From: an uncultured Alphaproteobacteria bacterium
Lineage (GTDB): Bacteria > Pseudomonadota > Alphaproteobacteria > HIMB59
Reading direction: 5' to 3'
Length of the DNA: 64,000 bases
Assembly: GCA_902538085.1 (NCBI GenBank)
Contig: CACBDV010000001.1
Span: 107,766-171,765 of the forward strand
A program made the position numbers and the translations under genes. This document shows positions 12,481 through 21,622 of the stretch, piece by piece. How positions within the stretch are numbered: the stretch's first letter is position 1; every line of letters begins with the position of its first letter. The notes under the pieces were generated by a model that was given only the letters and a program-made list of their open reading frames with translations, was not told the DNA's origin and searched no databases.

Positions 12481-12481
12481 T

Positions 12482-13189
12482 GTGAATAGATCCCCAGTCA
12501 TTGGTATTACAACTGATTATAAGGAAAAAGAAAACACATATTCTAAATATCCTTGGTTTGCTTTAAGACGCCATTATTCAGACTGTTTATATCAGTTTGG
12601 ATGTACACCAATAATACTACCTATAACAGAAAGTATTGAAAATATAGATTTTTTAGATGGATTACTCATCTCAGGAGGGGACTTTGATATTGATCCAAAA
12701 TATTACGGTGAAAATATTCAGTCAGATAAAATTCAAACCATTAAAGATCGGACAAAATTTGAATTTGAAATATTAGAAAAATATTTTCCCTGTAATAAAC
12801 CTATTTTGGGAATATGTGGAGGTTGCCAACTTCTTAATGTATTTTTTGGTGGTAGTTTAATCCAAGATATTGAGTCATTTATTGAACACGAACAACCCAA
12901 TCCAAGAGATGAGACTAGTCATGAGATAGTTTTAAGTGATGAATCTAATCTTAAGATATTTAAAAATAGTCAAAAAATTTTTGTAAATAGTGCTCATCAT
13001 CAGGGTATTAATAAAATTGGTCAAAATTTAATAGTAGATGCTTATGCACCTGATAATCTAATTGAAGCTTTTCATCATAATCAACACCCATTATGTATGG
13101 GTGTTCAATGGCATCCTGAATTTTTAATAACAGAGTTTGATAAAAGTATAATAAAGCTATTTACAGATCATGCAAAAAATAACGTTTAG
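12482..13189 (+). CDS. gamma-glutamyl-GABA hydrolase-like class I glutamine amidotransferase (peptidase C26)
   Basis: PuuD-type C26 amidohydrolase. The nucleophile elbow is GICGGCQLLN, and the catalytic His and Glu lie in GVQWHPE. SGGDFDIDPKYYGE is typical of PuuD-like proteins. E. coli PuuD cleaves gamma-Glu-GABA in putrescine catabolism, but no other puu gene is nearby, so the substrate is uncertain. GTG 12482 gives MNRSPVIGITTDY, the normal family N-terminus, at about 235 residues. It overlaps the next gene by 20 bases. Confidence 0.85.
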   Translation: MNRSPVIGITTDYKEKENTYSKYPWFALRRHYSDCLYQFGCTPIILPITESIENIDFLDGLLISGGDFDIDPKYYGENIQSDKIQTIKDRTKFEFEILEKYFPCNKPILGICGGCQLLNVFFGGSLIQDIESFIEHEQPNPRDETSHEIVLSDESNLKIFKNSQKIFVNSAHHQGINKIGQNLIVDAYAPDNLIEAFHHNQHPLCMGVQWHPEFLITEFDKSIIKLFTDHAKNNV

Positions 13190-13862
13190 TAAAAAATTAT
13201 CAATTCAATTTAATATTTCGAGAAACCAAGCAGAAAGTTTAATAAAAAATAAAAAAGTAACTTTAAATGGTAATATTGAGACAAGACCATTTATATCAGT
13301 AACTGATAAAGATATTTTTGAGATTGAAAAACTTAAATCAAATAAACTTAATATAATACTATTTCATAAACCGCGAGGTTGTATCACTTCCAAAAAAGAT
13401 GAAAAAGATAGAAAAATTGTTTATGACTTTCTTCCTAAGAAATATCACCAGTATCACTATATTGGTAGATTAGATTATAATTCTGAGGGTTTATTACTAT
13501 TTACAAAAGAGACCTCTTTTAAAAGATATATGGAACTTCCTAAATCAAATATTAAAAGATCTTATCTTGTTAATGTAATGGGTGCTTTTGATCAAAATAA
13601 GCTTAAATCAATGAATAAAAAAATTTATGGAAAAGAAATTTATAAAAAACCTAATGTAAAATTAGTTCACTCTAATTCTAACAAACATGTACTGAGATTT
13701 AATCTTACTGAGGGAAAAAATAGAGAAATCAGAAATATTTGTACATTATTCAATTTAAAAGTAGAAAGGCTTAAAAGGATCTCTTACGGTCGTTTCTTAT
13801 TAAAGTCTATAACTTATGGTGAATACAAAGAAGTGGAGGTCAATGAAAGTTATCAGCGGTAA
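13170..13862 (+). CDS. RsuA/RluB-family pseudouridine synthase
   Basis: rRNA pseudouridine synthase. An N-terminal S4 RNA-binding domain (SIQFNISRNQAESLIKNKKV) precedes the catalytic domain, whose Asp lies in YIGRLDYNSEGLLL near residue 100. The 230-residue length matches RsuA (16S U516) or a short RluB/RluE (23S). It is followed at once by rsmD, another 16S rRNA modifier, which slightly favours a ribosomal role of either class; the exact target cannot be assigned. Confidence 0.87.
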   Translation: MQKITFSKKLSIQFNISRNQAESLIKNKKVTLNGNIETRPFISVTDKDIFEIEKLKSNKLNIILFHKPRGCITSKKDEKDRKIVYDFLPKKYHQYHYIGRLDYNSEGLLLFTKETSFKRYMELPKSNIKRSYLVNVMGAFDQNKLKSMNKKIYGKEIYKKPNVKLVHSNSNKHVLRFNLTEGKNREIRNICTLFNLKVERLKRISYGRFLLKSITYGEYKEVEVNESYQR

Positions 13863-14370
13863 ATATAAGGGGAGAAAAATTCTAGTTGAGTCTAAAAGCG
13901 ATTACAGACCAACCTTAACAAGAATTAGAGAGGATATATTTAATTTATTATTACATAATAATGATCTGAATATAGACCTTAATGAGGTTATTTTATGTGA
14001 TTTGTTTGCAGGAACAGGTTCAATTGGTATAGAAGCGTTATCTAGAGGTGTTAAAAAAGTAATATTTAACGATATCGAAAAAAATTATACTAATAAAATT
14101 GAAAAATTTCTAAAAGAAATTAATGAAATAAATTACGAAATAACTAATTTTGATCCTTATGAACAAAAAATAGATATTTTAAATAAGTGCCACGTAATTT
14201 ATATTGATCCTCCGTATGATCATAGTTTTGAATTAATTCAAAAAAAAATATTAATGAGTATTCAATCAAATATTTTAATCATATTGGAAAGTTCAAATTT
14301 AATTAATTTAGAAAATCTTATATTAAAAAAGCAATACAAAAATAAAAATTTATTTTTTTTTAGAACTTAA
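13843..14370 (+). CDS. rsmD: 16S rRNA (guanine966-N2)-methyltransferase
   Basis: SAM-dependent methyltransferase that modifies G966 of 16S rRNA. SAM-binding motif I is CDLFAGTGSIGIEALSRG and the catalytic motif IV is DPPYD. The start at ATG 13843 (MKVISGKYKGR) is chosen because the family begins there and a strong GGAGG sits five bases upstream, inside the preceding gene. It overlaps that gene by 20 bases. The stop shares the tetramer TTAA with the stop of the convergent neighbour. Confidence 0.92.
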   Translation: MKVISGKYKGRKILVESKSDYRPTLTRIREDIFNLLLHNNDLNIDLNEVILCDLFAGTGSIGIEALSRGVKKVIFNDIEKNYTNKIEKFLKEINEINYEITNFDPYEQKIDILNKCHVIYIDPPYDHSFELIQKKILMSIQSNILIILESSNLINLENLILKKQYKNKNLFFFRT

Positions 14371-14660
14371 TAAATTTTAAAATAATTAATAAATTTAATA
14401 AAAAATTTTTTAAAATATCTCAATTCTCCAAATACAAAAGAAACACCAATTAGTACAAATTGATATAATGGAAAAATTAATATTAATCTAATTAACCAAT
14501 ATAAAAATTTATTTGTAATATAGTTTTCTATTGATAAAAGTTGAAGTAAAGGTTCAGATAAAATAACAGAAAGAGAGCCTGCTAATCCAAAAATTATAAA
14601 GATTTTTAATAAATGTAACTTGGAATTTGCACCAAAAAAATTAATCAAATTATTTATCAA
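14367..14660 (-). CDS. small membrane protein, DUF6787-like
   Basis: A 97-residue protein with two hydrophobic segments (about 17-35 and 55-77). The layout of a short N-terminal helix, the FGLAGSLSVILSEPLL segment, a PLYQFVLIG second helix and a basic LRYFKKFF tail resembles the DUF6787 family of small membrane proteins. Function is unknown. It lies downstream of pgi with one base between the genes. The assignment rests on recall of the family pattern and could be wrong. Confidence 0.6.
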   Translation of the reverse strand: MINNLINFFGANSKLHLLKIFIIFGLAGSLSVILSEPLLQLLSIENYITNKFLYWLIRLILIFPLYQFVLIGVSFVFGELRYFKKFFIKFINYFKIY

Positions 14661-14661
14661 T

Positions 14662-15819
14662 TTATGCTTTCGTATTTTTCTTTAAAATTTCAACAGCTGG
14701 TTGATCAAGAAAATTAATTTTTTCAAATTTAGACCTTAAATATATATCAAAAATTAAGAAGAAGATCAGATAACAATAACTAGTAAAATCATCTTTAATT
14801 GAAAACTGTGTAACTAAAAATTTTTTTTGAATTAGGGTTTTTATAGCACCCTCCTCTAATGTACTCATTAAATTGTAACCTTTAATTAAACTGGCATTGG
14901 AAATGATTGTTTTATTTCTATTTTCAATTTTAAAAAAATAAAAATGTTTATCATGTGGGCCATCAATGTAGAGTTGAAATTGACTATGCTGATCTATAGA
15001 GCCATAAGAGGATATATAATTTTTTGCTCTTTTATTTTTACCTAAACTTTCTGCAAAAATTTGCCTATACCACTCATTAATAGCATTTACCTTATCGTGA
15101 TAACTAAGGCCTACAAGGATGTTTAAGTTAAATTTTTTTTCATGGGCAATAGAGTAGTTAATATACTTTGATAGTTTACTATGATTTTTTTGAAATATTT
15201 TTTTTGCTTTATTAAATGACTTTATGATTGCAGGTAATGAATGTCCTATCGATAAAAGTGGGAGAAGTGATGTTATTGAAAATATACTAAATCTTCCACC
15301 TATATTTGGGTCATGATCAAAACATAGAATATTATTTTTTAGAGCAAATTTTCTCATGTAATTATTTTTATTTTCTGTAATAAAAATAAATTTTTTTATA
15401 AGCGTTGAAATTTTTTTTTGTTTGAAAATTTTTATTACTAAATTTAGAAAATATTTAGTCTCAATAGTGTTACCTGATTTCGAAATGAATATAAATTTAT
15501 CATTTTTATTAATATTTAAATCCAATAGAGTGTTTTCGATCTTAACCAATGAGGGGTTATCATAAATAAAAATATTTTTATCAAGGCAATAGGGATCTAA
15601 GAATTGGCATAGTAATTTCGTACTTAATGAAGACCCTCCCATTCCAAATACGTGAGTTCTAAATTTTTTATTTTTAAATATACTTAGATCATAATTATTA
15701 AAATAATTTTTTTGTAATATTGGATTAAACATATCTAATGAAAAGAATTCATTAATTGAATAGTTGATATTTGTTTGTTTAATAAATCTAAAATTTTTCG
15801 AATTATTTTTTATTTTCAT
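14662..15819 (-). CDS. pgi: glucose-6-phosphate isomerase (short, divergent)
   Basis: Interconverts glucose-6-phosphate and fructose-6-phosphate. SIS-type sugar-phosphate blocks are visible: FGMGGSSLSTKLL near residue 60, FISKSGNTIETKYF near residue 110, and the catalytic-region GGRFSIFS near residue 175. At 385 residues it is far shorter than the roughly 450-550 of most Pgi enzymes, and the N-terminal region before the first SIS domain is minimal. Very high Lys/Asn/Ile content fits AT-driven drift. It sits between a lipoprotein gene and DUF6787. Confidence 0.82.
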   Translation of the reverse strand: MKIKNNSKNFRFIKQTNINYSINEFFSLDMFNPILQKNYFNNYDLSIFKNKKFRTHVFGMGGSSLSTKLLCQFLDPYCLDKNIFIYDNPSLVKIENTLLDLNINKNDKFIFISKSGNTIETKYFLNLVIKIFKQKKISTLIKKFIFITENKNNYMRKFALKNNILCFDHDPNIGGRFSIFSITSLLPLLSIGHSLPAIIKSFNKAKKIFQKNHSKLSKYINYSIAHEKKFNLNILVGLSYHDKVNAINEWYRQIFAESLGKNKRAKNYISSYGSIDQHSQFQLYIDGPHDKHFYFFKIENRNKTIISNASLIKGYNLMSTLEEGAIKTLIQKKFLVTQFSIKDDFTSYCYLIFFLIFDIYLRSKFEKINFLDQPAVEILKKNTKA

Positions 15820-15853
15820 GAAATAATTGACTCAATAATTAAAATTCTTGTAA

Positions 15854-16186
15854 CTACTTTTTTTTACCCTTAAAAAGCCTCTGGAAAAAATTTCCCTCTT
15901 CCTCTTCATTATCGTTTTCCTCTATTATAATCTCGTCTCCATTATCAATTTGTTCAATAATATTTGGATTTGCTTCATTGGCATTTGTCTGGTTAAGTAT
16001 TGACTCTATCACTGGATTATTTGAGATTTCAGAATTCGTTGTGTTTTCATCTCCACTATTCGGCAGGGGTAAATCATTTGTTGGAGGTATAATAAGCTCT
16101 TTATTATATCCAACACCAACTTCGTTTCTTATTTCTCTTTGGCAAGATACCAAAAGGACTAATAAGACTAAAAATATACTTTTCAT
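15854..16186 (-). CDS. small acidic lipoprotein
   Basis: A 110-residue predicted lipoprotein: the signal peptide ends in a lipobox LLVSC with the lipidated Cys at residue 15. The mature part is low-complexity, rich in Asn, Glu and Pro, with an acidic run near residues 85-97 followed by a basic FKGKKK tail. It directly follows lspA with a 4-base overlap; LspA would process it. No family was recognised. Confidence 0.75.
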   Translation of the reverse strand: MKSIFLVLLVLLVSCQREIRNEVGVGYNKELIIPPTNDLPLPNSGDENTTNSEISNNPVIESILNQTNANEANPNIIEQIDNGDEIIIEENDNEEEEGNFFQRLFKGKKK

Positions 16187-16671
16187 AATTTTTTATTCAA
16201 AAACAAGATATTCATCATCAAAATAACAAAGCCAACAGTAATACAGCTATCAGCAATATTAAATGCTGGCCAGTGGTATTCCCCTATGTATATGTCAATA
16301 AAGTCAATAACAAAACCCCTAAATATTCGGTCTATAAAATTGCCCAATGCACCAGACAAAATCAAGGTCAAAGTAAATTGAAAAACCTTATCTTGTGTTT
16401 TTATGAGTAAATATAAAAAATATGAAATAATTAGTAATATTACTATTGAAACTACTATTTGATTAAGAGATGGATTATTCAATAGTCCAAATGCAAAACC
16501 GTAATTTACAACAAATGTTAAATTTATAATTGGGAATAAAGACACTGACTCATAAAGATCAAAGAAATTGATAACTAAAGCCTTAGTGATTTGGTCCAAA
16601 GTAACAAGGAATAAAAATAAAAAAAATAAATTTAAGTTAAACTTATTTTTGAAAAGTTTTCCAAACATCAT
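16183..16671 (-). CDS. lspA: lipoprotein signal peptidase (signal peptidase II)
   Basis: Inner-membrane aspartyl protease that removes the signal peptide of lipidated prolipoproteins. Four hydrophobic segments are visible. The two catalytic Asp blocks are GALGNFIDRIFRG and FNIADSCITVG. I choose ATG 16671 (MMFGKLFKNKF), giving 162 residues as expected; the longer open frame to 16749 would copy the end of ileS. It overlaps ileS by 29 bases, so translation is probably coupled. Confidence 0.94.
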   Translation of the reverse strand: MMFGKLFKNKFNLNLFFLFLFLVTLDQITKALVINFFDLYESVSLFPIINLTFVVNYGFAFGLLNNPSLNQIVVSIVILLIISYFLYLLIKTQDKVFQFTLTLILSGALGNFIDRIFRGFVIDFIDIYIGEYHWPAFNIADSCITVGFVILMMNILFLNKKL

Positions 16672-19423
16672 CACATCGATTGCATAAATTATTTTTATTA
16701 GATGATACTTCTTGCAACACAGCCCAGCATCGCTCGCATTTTTTTCCATCAGCTAATTTTATATCAACATATATTTCCTCATCTTCAATACTGATTGATT
16801 CTTTTGACCTATTTGAAATATCGTGTGTTTCAACATTGCTGACAATACACATCTCAGCCAAATCTAAATCTGCAATTATTTTTTGTATATCTTTAGATAA
16901 AAATAAAATTACTTTGGCTTGAAGGCTTGAGCCAATTAATTTTTCATTTCTTTTTAGCTCTAAGGCGGAGGTAACACTTTTTCTTACTCTTTTTAGTTCT
17001 TCAAAAACTTTTTCAAGAGAAATATCCTTATAAGTAAATTCATCATCTTTAACATTTTGTAATAAAATACTTTCTTCGTTACTATAGCTCCTAGACTTCC
17101 ATGCTTCTTCACATGTAAATGAAACTATGGGTGAAAGCCATTTTGTTAAAAACTCAAATATTATATGTAAACATGTTGAAGTTGATCTTCTTTTTATACT
17201 TTTTATATCATCACAATATAAGGAGTCCTTTCTAATATCAAAATAAAATGCTGATAGCTCAAGAGTGCAGAAATTTAATAAAGCAGTGTAAATCGCATGG
17301 TAATCATGCTTTGAAACTAATTCTTTAAGTTTTTCATTAAGGCTTGAAATTCGCGTTAAGAGATACCTTTCTAATTCAGGCATTTCTTCTGGGTCAACTA
17401 AATTTTGTTTATTGAAGTTATAAAGATTTCCTAAAAGGAATCTTAGTGTGTTTCTTATTTTTCTGTAAGAGTCTATTTGGTAGTTGATAATCTTATTATC
17501 AATTTTTAAATCCTCAGAATAATCTGATGCAACAACCCAAATACGCAATATATCTGCACCGTATTTATTGATTATTTCATCTGGAGAAATAACGTTTCCG
17601 ACTGACTTAGACATTTTTCTACCTTTACCATCCACAACAAAACCATGTGATAAAATACTTTCAAAAGGTGCTTTATCTCTTGTTCCGCACGACTCAAGTA
17701 ATGAGGAGTGAAACCAGCCTCTATGTTGGTCTGAGCCCTCTAAATACATCGATGCTGGCCAGTGAAGATCTTCTCTAGCCTCTAATACATAAGAATGAGT
17801 TGAACCACTATCAAACCAAACTTCAACGACATCTTTTACTTGTTCAAAATCATTTGGGTCATATTCAGGTGATAAAAATCTTGAGGGTTCGGAATTAAAC
17901 CAGGCATCGCCTCCCTCTAATTCATAAATCTTTGCAATTTTTTCAATAATATTTTGATCGCGTAGAGGTTCACCTGTTTTTTTATTGACAAATATTGGTA
18001 AAGGCACCCCCCAAACTCTTTGTCTCGACACGCACCAATCTGGACGGTCCTGTATCATACTTCTTAATCTTTTTTGTCCTTGTTTTGGAAAAAAATCAGT
18101 TTCATCAATAGCTTTAAGTGCTTTTGTTCTTAAATCGTTTGTGTCCATTGAGATAAACCATTGTGATGTATTTTTATATACCAAAGGAGCTTTAGATCTC
18201 CAAGAATGAGGATAGCTATGAACTAAAATACCTTGTGATATAAGGTTATTGTTTTTTTTTATTTCATCACAAACATTTTGATCAACTTTAAAAATGTGTT
18301 GGCCATTAAATACAGGAATATGATCATAATATATTCCACTTTCATTTATTGTCATGGGTAATTCTAAATTATGTTGTTTACCCAAAATAAAATCATCCAT
18401 CCCATGTACTGGACAAATATGAACAATGCCTGTGCCTTGTTCAGTAGTTACAAAATCACCATGAAGAATAGGAACTTCAAAATTATATCCAGAGTCGTAT
18501 AAAGTGTGTTTACAAAAAGTATTTGTTAATTCATTACCTTCAATAGAAAAATTAACTTTGTATTTTTCAATTTTATTTTCTTTAACAAATGACTCAACCA
18601 AATCGCTAGCTATAATAACGTTCTTGTTTCCATCATTTATTTTTAAATTTAAAGATTTGTATTCAATTTCGTTATGAACTGCCAGAGCTCTATTACCTGG
18701 TATTGTCCAAGGAGTAGTTGTCCAAATAACTATAGAGTGCTCTATTAATTTATCGTTATCTGTTTTTGAAATTGGAAAACAAGCATATATTGTTGTTGAT
18801 TTATGATCATGATATTCAACCTCTGCATCTGCAAGTGCTGTTTTTTCTATAACTGACCATAAAACTGGTCTGTGTCCTTTATAAATACCACCATTTTTGA
18901 GAAACTTTCCTAACTCTCTTACTATTTGTGCTTCTGCATGAAAATGCATAGTTGTGTATGGGTTATCCCAATCGCCAATCACTCCCAATCTTTGGAATTC
19001 TTTTTTTTGAATAGATATCCACTTATTAGCAAAATCTCTACACTGTTTTCTGAATTCAATCACAGGTACATCGTCTTTATTTTTCTTTTTAGCTCTGTAT
19101 TCCTCCTCTATTTTCCATTCAATAGGTAGTCCGTGGCAATCCCATCCTGGGACATAAATAGAGTTTTTATTAAGAAGTTGTTGATATTTTACAATTATAT
19201 CTTTTAAAATTTTATTAAGGGCATGACCCATATGAAGATGACCATTTGCATAAGGGGGTCCGTCGTGAAGAATAAATTTTTCTTTAGAATTGGATTGTTC
19301 TCTTAATTTTTTATATATGTCATTTTTAAGCCATTCATCTAGAATTCCTGGCTCTTTTTTAGGCAAGTCAGCTTTCATAGAAAATCCAGTCTTTGGAAGA
19401 GTAATAGAGTCTTTAATTTCCAT
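16643..19423 (-). CDS. ileS: isoleucyl-tRNA synthetase
   Basis: Class I aminoacyl-tRNA synthetase charging tRNA-Ile. The HIGH-type motif is HLHMGH near residue 65, the tRNA-attaching KMSKS motif is GRKMSKSVGNV near residue 600, and the C-terminal zinc finger uses Cys pairs in CERCW and CNRCDDVW. The 926-residue length matches bacterial type 1 IleRS. It overlaps ribF by 11 bases upstream and lspA downstream, giving the common ribF-ileS-lspA order. Confidence 0.98.
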   Translation of the reverse strand: MEIKDSITLPKTGFSMKADLPKKEPGILDEWLKNDIYKKLREQSNSKEKFILHDGPPYANGHLHMGHALNKILKDIIVKYQQLLNKNSIYVPGWDCHGLPIEWKIEEEYRAKKKNKDDVPVIEFRKQCRDFANKWISIQKKEFQRLGVIGDWDNPYTTMHFHAEAQIVRELGKFLKNGGIYKGHRPVLWSVIEKTALADAEVEYHDHKSTTIYACFPISKTDNDKLIEHSIVIWTTTPWTIPGNRALAVHNEIEYKSLNLKINDGNKNVIIASDLVESFVKENKIEKYKVNFSIEGNELTNTFCKHTLYDSGYNFEVPILHGDFVTTEQGTGIVHICPVHGMDDFILGKQHNLELPMTINESGIYYDHIPVFNGQHIFKVDQNVCDEIKKNNNLISQGILVHSYPHSWRSKAPLVYKNTSQWFISMDTNDLRTKALKAIDETDFFPKQGQKRLRSMIQDRPDWCVSRQRVWGVPLPIFVNKKTGEPLRDQNIIEKIAKIYELEGGDAWFNSEPSRFLSPEYDPNDFEQVKDVVEVWFDSGSTHSYVLEAREDLHWPASMYLEGSDQHRGWFHSSLLESCGTRDKAPFESILSHGFVVDGKGRKMSKSVGNVISPDEIINKYGADILRIWVVASDYSEDLKIDNKIINYQIDSYRKIRNTLRFLLGNLYNFNKQNLVDPEEMPELERYLLTRISSLNEKLKELVSKHDYHAIYTALLNFCTLELSAFYFDIRKDSLYCDDIKSIKRRSTSTCLHIIFEFLTKWLSPIVSFTCEEAWKSRSYSNEESILLQNVKDDEFTYKDISLEKVFEELKRVRKSVTSALELKRNEKLIGSSLQAKVILFLSKDIQKIIADLDLAEMCIVSNVETHDISNRSKESISIEDEEIYVDIKLADGKKCERCWAVLQEVSSNKNNLCNRCDDVWKTFQK

Positions 19424-20348
19424 AATTTAATATTTTTTTTGCTTCAGCGATATCTAAATTGATTTGGTTTAATAATTCTTTTATACCATTAAATTTTTTC
19501 TCTTGTCGAATTTGTTTATAAAAAAATAATTCTATATTTTTATCATAAATATTATTGTCAAAATCAAACAAATAAGCCTCAACAATTGGCTTTTCTTTAT
19601 TAAAGGTTGGTCTTATACCAAAATTAACAATACCAAAATAGGTATTTCCATCAATTGTGGTCTCTACAGCATAGACACCATATGGAATAATAATTGTATT
19701 GAGAGGGTACTCAATATTGGCTGTGGGAATACCAATTGAACGACCTCTCTGATCGCCTTTAATAACTTTACCAGAAATACTAAATTTTCTTTTCAAATCT
19801 TTATTTGCTAATTCAATATTTCCTAAATTAAGATTTTCTCTTATTTTACTTGAAGAAATTTTGTTATTATTTTGCTCATCGACAATGAGATCAATTTCAT
19901 TTAGTTGAATATTATTTTTCTCACAAAATATTCTTAATGTCTCTATGTTTCCTTTTCTTTGATTCCCATACTGGAAGTCTCTTCCTATTAAAATTTTTTT
20001 GGCATTAAGTTTTCCTAATAAAATTTTATCTTCGAATTCTAAATGATTTAGTTCAGTAAATTTTTTATTAAAATGTAAGTCAATTAAATAGTCTAAACCT
20101 AAGCTCTCTAAAATCTCTTTTTTTTTTAATTGAGAATTAATCATAAAATTATTTTGTTTTTTAAAATAAATTTTTGGATGTGGAGTGAATGATAAAATAG
20201 CAGATTTGAATTTTGATATTTTAGTTTTTTGTATTAAGTTTTTTATTATCTCTCTGTGGCCTTTGTGAATACCATCAAAGTTACCTATTGTTAAACACAG
20301 CTTTTCATCGATATTAATTTCTTCAAAACTACTATTTATATATTTCAT
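19413..20348 (-). CDS. ribF: bifunctional riboflavin kinase / FAD synthetase
   Basis: Makes FMN and then FAD from riboflavin. The N-terminal nucleotidyltransferase domain carries IGNFDGIHKGHREII (HxGH-like motif), GRDFQYG and the SSSKIRENL block. The C-terminal kinase domain carries GDQRGRSIGIPTAN and GVYAVET. The 311-residue length is normal. No FMN riboswitch is visible upstream. It follows a flavin reductase gene by eight bases, so flavin supply and use are adjacent. Confidence 0.95.
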   Translation of the reverse strand: MKYINSSFEEINIDEKLCLTIGNFDGIHKGHREIIKNLIQKTKISKFKSAILSFTPHPKIYFKKQNNFMINSQLKKKEILESLGLDYLIDLHFNKKFTELNHLEFEDKILLGKLNAKKILIGRDFQYGNQRKGNIETLRIFCEKNNIQLNEIDLIVDEQNNNKISSSKIRENLNLGNIELANKDLKRKFSISGKVIKGDQRGRSIGIPTANIEYPLNTIIIPYGVYAVETTIDGNTYFGIVNFGIRPTFNKEKPIVEAYLFDFDNNIYDKNIELFFYKQIRQEKKFNGIKELLNQINLDIAEAKKILNYGN

Positions 20349-20356
20349 AAAAAAAA

Positions 20357-20827
20357 TTAAACGGTGTGATATTTGCTCTTATAATAAATAAGGGGTTTTT
20401 TGGTATTTAGTTTTATGCAGTTTGTTATTAAACATATGATTATTGTATGATCGCCTGATATGACTTTTTTTTCAACTTTTGCCTCTAATAGCCCCAAAGA
20501 CTCCGCAAAGAAAGGAACCTTATTATTCGCAATTTTATATTTTGTATTCACCCACCTCTTCTCTAATGATCCAGCAAATTTATTAGATAAATTAAGTTGA
20601 GATTTAGCTAAAAAATTTACATTTAAAGGACTATTTAATTTAAAACTTTTTAAATTTAAATTTTCATTTCCAAGACAAAATAAAAACTTTGGAGGAACAA
20701 GAGAAAGGCTTGAAAAAGAATTGACTGTACAACCAAAAAATTGTTTTCTATTTGTTCCATTTGTTACAATCGTTATACCTGTAGAAAATAATGAGAAAAC
20801 GGCCGTTAAATTTTTAATATTTTTCAT
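20357..20827 (-). CDS. flavin reductase-like FMN-binding protein
   Basis: Split-barrel flavin reductase domain: FSTGITIVTN, GCTVNSFSSLSLVPPKFLFCL and SGDHTIIICLI match the FMN-binding core of two-component monooxygenase reductases. It is 156 residues from ATG 20827. A longer open frame to 20914 exists only because it reads through tRNA-Leu, so it is rejected. No partner oxygenase lies nearby. The gene begins 15 bases after the tRNA-Leu 3' end on the same strand and may share its transcript. Confidence 0.85.
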   Translation of the reverse strand: MKNIKNLTAVFSLFSTGITIVTNGTNRKQFFGCTVNSFSSLSLVPPKFLFCLGNENLNLKSFKLNSPLNVNFLAKSQLNLSNKFAGSLEKRWVNTKYKIANNKVPFFAESLGLLEAKVEKKVISGDHTIIICLITNCIKLNTKKPLIYYKSKYHTV

Positions 20828-20842
20828 AATTTTATTTTTTGT

Positions 20843-20928
20843 TGGTAGCGCTGGAGAGACTCGAACTCTCACGAGGTTACCCTCACCGGATTTTGAATCC
20901 GGCGCGTCTACCATTCCGCCACAACGCC
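20843..20928 (-). tRNA. tRNA-Leu (anticodon CAA)
   Basis: An 86-base class II tRNA with encoded CCA. The acceptor stem GGCGTTG pairs with CAGCGCT (two G-U pairs). The anticodon arm reads CCGGA-TTCAAAA-TCCGG, giving anticodon CAA. A long variable arm, typical of leucine tRNA, and the T-loop GTTCGAGTC are present. Confidence 0.97.
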
Positions 20929-21043
20929 TTAAAATAATCTTATTTACTTATATTATTAAGACAAATTAGGCAAATTGATAACTAATTGTATATTTATTTA
21001 AATTTAAGAATAATATCTCGATACTTTGGAATACATTTACTTT

Positions 21044-21622
21044 ATGGCTCCCATACTCACTTTTGCAATGACTGCTGCAATTACACCGGGACCTAATAAT
21101 ATAATTCTTTCAACAAACGCTGTTAATTATGGTTTTAAAGCAACAATTCCACTTATGTTAGGTGTCTTTTTTGGATTTTTATCAGTTTTAACTCTTTGCT
21201 TATTAGGAATAGGAGAGATTTATGAAAACTATCCAAATTTTAAGAACTTTATAAAAATAGTAGCCACGATCTTTTTAACTTATCTGGCTTATAAAATTTT
21301 TATTTCAACTGAATTTTCAGACAATAGTAAAAAAAGAAGATTTACATTTAGAGATATTTATTTTTTTCAATTAATAAATCCTAAAGCTGTAAGTGTTTCC
21401 ATGTCTAGTTCTGCAATTTTTATACAAAATAAATTCTCATATTTAGAGGAATTTATTTTAATCTTTATTTGTTTTATAATTTCAACGTCAACTAGTGCTG
21501 TAGTTTGGGCCGCAATTGGACACTCATTTAGAAAATATCTTAATGATAAAAGAAAAATTATTTATTTTAATAGAGTCATGGCTCTATTATTACTAGGCTG
21601 TGTTTTTTATATAATTTTATGA
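21044..21622 (+). CDS. LysE/RhtB-family amino acid exporter
   Basis: Inner-membrane exporter of the LysE/RhtB family with about six hydrophobic segments. The N-terminal TPGPNNIILSTNAVNYG block is the family hallmark. I use ATG 21044 (MAPILTF), giving 192 residues; a TTG six codons earlier is possible. Substrate (amino acid or other small metabolite) cannot be predicted. It overlaps the next gene by 4 bases (ATGA). Confidence 0.9.
   Translation: MAPILTFAMTAAITPGPNNIILSTNAVNYGFKATIPLMLGVFFGFLSVLTLCLLGIGEIYENYPNFKNFIKIVATIFLTYLAYKIFISTEFSDNSKKRRFTFRDIYFFQLINPKAVSVSMSSSAIFIQNKFSYLEEFILIFICFIISTSTSAVVWAAIGHSFRKYLNDKRKIIYFNRVMALLLLGCVFYIIL

Noticed and set aside
20828..20914. N-terminal extension of the flavin reductase
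   Set aside because: It is a translation of tRNA-Leu sequence.
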